In this document: piece after piece, positions 57,911 through 64,000 of the stretch
How positions within the stretch are numbered: the first letter of the stretch is position 1
Layout of the letters: every line of letters starts with the position of its first letter
Origin: Amborella trichopoda
Taxonomy: Eukaryota; Streptophyta; Magnoliopsida; Amborellales; Amborellaceae
NCBI RefSeq assembly: GCF_000471905.2
Contig: NW_006499452.1
Coordinates: forward strand, 619,603 to 683,602
DNA length: 64,000 nt
Reading direction: 5' to 3'
Notes under the pieces: model-generated
Databases searched by the model: none
What the model was told of the DNA's origin: nothing
Seen by the model: only the letters and a program-made list of their open reading frames with translations
Program-made: the position numbers and the translations under genes

Positions 57911-58943
57911 AGATTAAAGAGAAAGTATATAATGAGACAATTTACCTTTGGCACAAGGTAGTCATAATTAATCTTGACTATGAGATGCGAAATTGGGTGG
58001 CTGCATTTATTTTATTGACCAAACTCAAAGTTCAAAATAAACTTTCTCGAATTTTAGGACCAGCTCTTTTTTAGTCTTTTTAAAAGAAGTTAGTAACATC
58101 CGAATATTTTTTGTTTTATTTTACTTTTTTAAATTTTTTAAGTCCATGGATTGGTCCGATGTTGGCAATATTAGACCGGCCGGCACTTCTACTTTTTAAA
58201 AGTATGAAATTTCTAAATAAAAAAAAAAAAAGCACATAATGTAACGAAGGCCCCGATGTACCCCGAAAAATTTCGAAATTTTGCAAAATTTTGTGAAAGT
58301 CTAAAAGCTTAAGTAGACTCGCCATTTTGGAAAAGAGAGTGCCCCATGGGATCGAGGAACCGATGAAAAAATTTCAAACAAATAATTTATGATCCAGCGG
58401 ACCATATGGAACACAATTTGATACTAGTGGAAGAAATAGTTGGTAGTAGCGCGGTCCGACTTTTTTTAAAAAACAATTTCAGTACAATTCTCCGACATTA
58501 TTATGAACGGTTGGGTGGACTGGTTTGTACAATTCAAAAAATTTAAAAATAAAATAATAAGTATTCTAATGTTTTCGACATCATATCGAGAGGTAAAATT
58601 CAAAATAAATAAATAAAACGGCCAAATACTATTTGTATAAAATATCAATCCACAATTACTCTATTAAGATATAGTACAAACCTGATTTTTCCAAAATTGA
58701 TTCCACCAATTGGGCTCAAAACAAAGAAAAGGATTTCTAGTGGAAAAAATTTTCTTACAAAGATTTGAACTCCAACGGTGAAAATGGGCAATCTCTCTCA
58801 AAACCGGCGTATGAAAAATCGAACCGGAATGGTTAATCGGACATGAGGCCGGAAGCGTTAAATTGGCCTAACAAGTAAACTGGCGACTTCAATTGGCCCA
58901 ATAGGGCAAATCCATGACGGTCAAAAACTACTAAAAAAAAAAA
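57911..58943. other. Non-coding, dispersed repeats
   Basis: 57905-58040 resembles the sequence near 44450-44580 ('taatcttgactatg.gatg'). 58500-58740 resembles 39110-39330. No gene. Confidence 0.4.
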
Positions 58944-59335
58944 AGGTGCGGTTTGTATAGAACTTGGGCTCTAAACAATCAAATTAGAGCCTACCTTCAA
59001 ATAATGTCGAGAAATGTGGTTTTAATATGGGAAACCTTTGTGATAACCTTAAAATATATTTTTATATTTATTTATAAAGTATAAAGCTTGAAAAATGCTG
59101 TGGATCGACAGATCTATGAAAACTTGAAAATCTCGAAAATTGACAATTCAAAAATACGTTATAAAAACGTACTATTTCCAAAAACATGAAATCCATTTTT
59201 TTCCTCATGACCATTCATCTTGATGTTAAGATGATCACTTTGAAGATATTTGGGCATCAAAACAACCTCTTCTAATGAAATTTTTGAGGTAGGCTCTAAT
59301 TTGATTATTTAGAGCCTTGACTCTACATAAACTTT
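58944..59335. mobile_element. 385-bp foldback MULE-like element
   Basis: Left arm AAAGGTGCGGTTTGTATAG, right arm (inverted) GTGAAAAGTTTATGTAGAG; both run into 'ctctaaa(c/t)aatcaaattaga' and 'gcctacct'. It is the best preserved pair of arms in the window besides 42451-42835. Flanking A runs hide the target duplication. Confidence 0.75.
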
Positions 59336-60259
59336 TCACTAAAAAAATAGAAACGAAATACAAAAAAATCTAATAAAACATGAAAAATATATTAAAGCAT
59401 GATTAAACATAGCACATCCAAATAAAGTTAAAAATTAATGAAAACATAGATTTTAAATAATCGATTTGTGCCAGGGGTATTTTTGAAATGTTTAAAAATA
59501 AGAAATGTAAAAAATTATTATTGGCCAAAACAATTTCCAATCATTTCCAAAATGATGAAAATCATTAAAAAATGCATTACAAACAAAATCCCTTAATTGT
59601 TTTGGATTTTAAATAATTTTTTTTATTTTTTTAAAAATACCTGGCCAGTTCACCAAAATTTTAGTCTAAAATTTTGAGAACCATTTAAAAATTACTAGAT
59701 GATTATTTTTAAAAGTAAAAATTTGAATTTTGAGTCTTATGATGCTGAGATCTAGTCTTTTAAATTTTGGACAGTCTTTATTCAATCTTGAGGTATTAAT
59801 TATTTACTAGTGCATAGAGAGTTTATTTCGTAAAGTGTTTAAGAGATTATTCTATGGATGGTAGAAATTACATCTCCAAAATTTGAAATCTGAAAAGTAG
59901 TATCCCTATCAATTGTCATGTACTTTGCCTGAGGGAGTAAATAGATGCACATTGAGATTTCGAAAAATTCAAACCCCATTTCTTTTTGGGTCTACGACAC
60001 ATACACTGAGACAACTGCGTATGTATGGTAGAGTATTTGAAGCGCTCAAGCTCTTAACCCTACCTTTGAAAACAGTTCTCTCCCTCCCAATCAACAAATG
60101 CTCAAGTTGAGAAAAATACATTGGCTAAGTTCGTTTCATAAGAGGATGCACCATTTTCTCATAGGAAAGGTTTCAATGCTTCCTTTATAGCATAGAAGCT
60201 CTATCTTCGTCTTATCATCCAGCCGTTCAATTTTGATAAAGAGAGCCACTTATCTTTAT
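59336..60259. other. Non-coding, unrecognised
   Basis: AT-rich, no credible ORF, no recognised repeat. Confidence 0.45.
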
Positions 60260-60530
60260 ATCCGATGTCTCAAAGTATTTTATTTTTAATTTTTTTATAA
60301 AATATAATGGGGTGCACCTATAAAAAATATTAAAAATAATTTTTCTATAAAATATAATGATCAAAATACCCCTTGAAATTTTCAGGGGTATTTTGGTCAT
60401 TTTATTTATTGAAAATATTTTTTATATTTTTTTCTAGTGCGAGTTTAATAGAGGAATGGACATCCAAATTTTGGTGTCAAAATAGTTTATAGAAAAATAA
60501 ATTAAAAATAAAATAGTGTAGAGACGTGAC
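60260..60530. mobile_element. Diverged relative of the TIR element at 1-397 and 2054-2505
   Basis: It shares 'atgatcaaaatacccc', the inverted 'ggggtattttggtcat', and the surrounding 'ggtgcac(c/t)tataaaaaata' order. The terminal repeats of the first two copies are not recognisable. Confidence 0.4.
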
Positions 60531-60779
60531 ATTTTGATTGGGGCAATCTTAGCCCTCCATTCAGAATGGACGGTTGGATAAGGAGGAGGATAGAACTTCT
60601 ATGCTGTAGGGTAAGCATAGAAAGCTTGCCTTTTTCTGATTATGTGAGTGAGTGTTTGCAAACTCGGCCGGTCCAACTCAGAACTAGCCGGTCTAGTGTT
60701 CCTTTTAGATATCAAAAATTTCGCTTAGCTGCCTTCTACTAAGTTTGATTGGGAGCATCTATGTGTCGGCTTAGGGAGC

Positions 60780-62760
60780 CAAATCCATACAATATGTCCT
60801 AAACTTCCCACCAAGCTCTTGAGATAAGTAGATACCATTATAGAATTATCAGACTTCCATTCAACATGCATTCTATTGGAGTAGTTACCGAATTGTAAAT
60901 TTCCATTTTAAAATTTTTGAGATACTTGGACAAATAAAAATTCTTTCATCACATTGTTTAACTTTAATTTCAAGAAAGTAATTCGTAAGTCCAATATCAG
61001 TAATTTCAAATTCACTGATTATGCACTATTTAAAATCATCAATCATGCTAAGGTTTTTTCAATGATAATTAAATCATCAACATATAAGTATATTATCAAT
61101 ATATCACCATCGCCATTCACATTCAAATATAAAGCATGATCATAAGGACACTTAGAAAGACTATTTTCTTTATAAGCATGATAATTATTTATCGATTCTT
61201 GTATTTCAAGCTCTAGGAGCTTATTTTAAACCATAAAGTGTCTTTTTCAATTTAAAAACTTTATATTCATTCCCCTAAATAATATAACCCGGTGGTTGTT
61301 TAGTGTAAACTTCCTCTTCAACATAACTATCTAAAAATGCAGATTTGATTTCCATTTTTTGTAGGCAGTCAAAGCAATGGTATCTAATCAAACAACACCG
61401 GAAAATAACTCTTGATAATCGATTCCAATTGTTGCTTATAACCTTTGGCCAACATTCTTGCTTTATATCTTTCAATCTCGCACTTTTTAGTTCTTCTTTG
61501 CCTTGAAAACCCACTTTACTCCGACTTTATCCTTGCAGAAGAGATGTGAGCTCCCGGGTGTCATTCTTCTTGATTGTTGTCATTTCTTCATCCATAGTTG
61601 TTCTCCATCTTTTTGTCTTGCTTCATTGAAGCCTATAGGTTCACAATCAATAATGAAACAAAACAAAGTATGTTGATCGTAAGTTTTCTCTGTAGGAGCC
61701 TAAACATCATTCAAGGTTCTTCTCTTGAGTGGCATTTCCATCATTCCCCAAGGAAGAGTTTGATGGACTTGACTCATGATATGGGGACAAGGGAGGAATA
61801 TTTTGATGTAGTATCTCTTCTTCAATTCTTTACCTCCTCCTAACTCAATTGCCAAGTCATTTCTTTTTTCTCTGTCATTCCAATCCCATGAGGCTTCTTC
61901 ATTGAACATGACATCTCTACTAAACATCAATTTCTGCTTGTTTTGATTTTTCATCATAGCCAATAAAAATATATTTTTGACTTTTATACTCTAATTTAGT
62001 TCTCATTTTGATTTGGGACACGAAAATACGCAATGCACCCAAATAACCTTAAATGTGCTACACTAGGCTTATGCCCGGTCCAACTAGGAAACCTATTCAA
62101 AATATAGACAGCACAAGAGACCGTCTCTGCCCAAATTCATTTGACATTTTTTTGTATTTCAACATTTTTCATGCCCATATCTAGAATTGTCTGATTTTTT
62201 TTCTTTCAGCTATCCCATTTTGTTGGGGTGAATATGGCGTTGTAAATTGATGAAGAATGCTATGATTTTTGCAAAAATCATCAAATGCCTTTGAAAAAGC
62301 CTCACCAGCACGATCTGCTCTCAAAACTTTAATGAAATACCCACTTTATTTTTCCACAAAAGCCTTGAAATTCTTAAAGACTTCAAAACATTGTGATTTT
62401 TCTTTAAAAAATAAACCTAAGTTTTTCAACTGAAATCATCGATGAAGATAAAGAAATATTCATGTTGCCCATAAGAAATTAGGTTGCATGGCCCACATAC
62501 ATTCGTATGAATTAGTTCAAGGGGTTTTAATGCTCTATGTAAAACACCACTTGACAAGCTTTTCATGGTGATGCTTTCCGAGCACATATCCGTCACAAAG
62601 TTCTTCTAGATGATCGATTAATGGCAGCCCTTTCACTATGTTTTGGTTATACAATAATTTCAGTCCATTACAATAGAGGTGCCCAAATCTCAAGTGCTTA
62701 GCCATGGCTTTTCCTTTGAAGATACATTTAGACATTACAAAATATCGGTTATATAAACAA
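60780..62760 (-). mobile_element. Second decayed Ty1-copia element
   Basis: Minus-strand domains in order: GAG-pre-integrase (62735-62535, AKHLRFGHLYCNGLKLL), integrase scraps (about 62500-62000), linker (61963-61700, SRDVMFNEEASWDWND), RT N-part (61514-61275, MEIKSAFLDSYVEEEVYTKQ) and RT palm (about 61140-60950, IYLYVDDLIIIEKT with FEITDIGLTNYFLEIKVKQC). No LTR or RNase H found. Many stops. Confidence 0.75.
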
Positions 62761-62829
62761 TTCTATTTTTTGACATGCCAACCCAGCATAGGAAAAATCG
62801 GGGCAGTTAGAATTCTAACCGGTAAAGAT

Positions 62830-63115
62830 TAGAATTTTTCGTGGCCATCAATACTCATTTTTCCATCTTTATTGGAAAATTTCAAAAATATTTCTGGGCA
62901 CAAATAGATTTTTTGAAATCTATTTTTTCACTAATTTTCAACTACATTTGGACATTCTTTATTTAATTGTACTTTAAATATACTTTTTATATTTTTCATT
63001 TTTTAATAGTTTTTTTACCACCCAGGACTTGCCCCGTCAGGCCAGTTGAACCGCTTCAACCCCATGTCCGATGAACCGTTCCGATTTAGTTTTTCCTACA
63101 CTGTTGTCAATCCTA
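62830..63115. repeat. Dispersed repeat shared with 57380-57910
   Basis: See the partner; here the GC-rich end reads 'cttgccccgtcaggccagtt' and closes with 'ctacactgttg'. Confidence 0.4.
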
Positions 63116-63371
63116 GCAATCAAGTTTTCATTTCTATCATTTTATGATGATGGCTAAATTCTTTACGTGAACATACAACCGATTTTCAACGGCTGCCCCA
63201 AACTAACAATGTTGTTTTTTACGTTTGGCATATATTAGACATTAGAAATATATTCATGCTTTACATTCTTCAGTAGAATTAAAATTGCACCTTTTCCTTT
63301 GACCAAAAATTTTGAGAAGTCACTAAATGTTGCATGACCATTCAATTGATTCATCCAATTCTATTAATATA

Positions 63372-64000
63372 TTTTTGGGAAAATATCTCCATCCCCCATT
63401 TTTAAGTTTAATATCTCAATAGACCCAAAGTTTCAAAACATATCTTTGGTCATAAAAATTCTAAGTTTTGTATCTTCTAACCCCTTAAGCTGACTTTATA
63501 CCTTTTAAAACTAATTTTTTGCCCTAAATAAATATAATAAAGACATATCTTTTCTAAACACCATCCTTTCTCTCTCTTCACGTGATTTTCTCCTAAATTT
63601 CTCTTTCCATGACTTTTCCCAAACCCCCTCTCTCTCTCCATGGTTTATTTTTCTTTATATAATTGCTTGATTTCTATGGATTGGTTGGATATTATTTGTA
63701 TGGATGATTAAATGTATGTAGATTGTGCATGTTTAAGAGATCCTAAATGAGAAAGAGGGTTTTTGGAAACGCGAGGTAGAGAGAGAGAGAGAGAGACTTA
63801 GAGAGAGAAAGTGGGGGAAAATACAAAGAGAGAGAGAAAGGGTTTGGAAGAATCTCAAGGAAAAGAGAAAAAGAGAAAAATTTGGGAGAATATATCAGAT
63901 AAAGAGATGAATGGTTTAGTATGAGCATGTCGTTTATATTTTTTAGGACTAAAAAAATAGTTAAAATGAGGTAGGGTTAGTAAGGGAGTTAAGAGATATA
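63372..64000. mobile_element. Left part of a second long-TIR element (relative of 31359-32963)
   Basis: The start AAAATATCTCCAT and the following 'attgacccaa/atagacccaa', 'gtttcaaaacatatc' and 'ttttctaaac' follow the left TIR at 31359. The last 60 bases ('gttaagagatata') resemble the right TIR inner part, so the right end is just outside the window. The interior (GA/CT-rich, 63600-63900) differs and shows no coding remnant. Confidence 0.45.

Noticed and set aside
1..64000. rRNA or tRNA genes
   Set aside because: None recognised by eye on either strand; tRNA-scale structures could still be missed without a covariance search.

Overview
The window is nuclear DNA from a flowering plant. It is AT-rich and dominated by transposons, with large introns, Ty1-copia and Ty3-gypsy remnants, two kinds of LINE and many short inverted-repeat elements. 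The species cannot be told from the sequence. Two assembly gaps are present, at 14269-14527 and 51635-52479.

The only two genes I can support as intact are tandem paralogs on the minus strand. Both encode an LSI2-like efflux transporter of the ArsB/NhaD ion-transporter superfamily. Copy 1 spans 27066-21190 and copy 2 spans 54781-44690. Each has three coding exons with the same phases: 1200 nt, then 190 nt, then a last exon of 299 or 266 nt. They lie in a large duplicated block, about 20757-28505 and about 43990-55918, separated by some 15.5 kb of unrelated repeats. Introns, promoter-proximal sequence and 3' flank are all still alignable. Each copy therefore serves as an 'empty site' control for insertions in the other. 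An antisense LINE in intron 1 is shared and so predates the duplication. A hAT-like element, two Mutator-like elements with 9-bp target duplications, a 2-kb insertion carrying a degenerate minisatellite, a second LINE tail and a gap-spanning insertion are found only in copy 2. A roughly 45-bp LINE tail is found only in copy 1.

Layout. 1-2600: a pararetrovirus-like coding remnant between (TA)n tracts and two copies of a TIR element. 3.1-4.6 kb: GC-rich short repeats and a possible solo LTR. 5.8-9.4 kb: a decayed copia element (minus strand). 10.0-11.9 kb: gypsy-type LTR sequence holding a nested TIR element and a 5'-truncated L1 with a 13-bp target duplication. 13.1-17.2 kb: an 83-bp tandem repeat, the start of a gypsy element with its primer-binding site, and a ~440-bp tandem array. 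17.2-20.7 kb: mostly unrecognised. 20.8-28.5 kb: gene copy 1. 28.5-44 kb: repeat spacer, including a 1.6-kb TIR element with fragments of a plant gene inside it, a second TA-bounded coding remnant, a 738-bp TIR element and most members of a 385-bp foldback family. 44-55.9 kb: gene copy 2. 56-64 kb: dispersed repeats, a second copia remnant (minus strand) and the left end of another element like the 31.4-kb one.

Functionally, the window offers one recent transporter duplication. Copy 2 has diverged at normally conserved positions of the family's signature loop and is being rapidly loaded with transposons.
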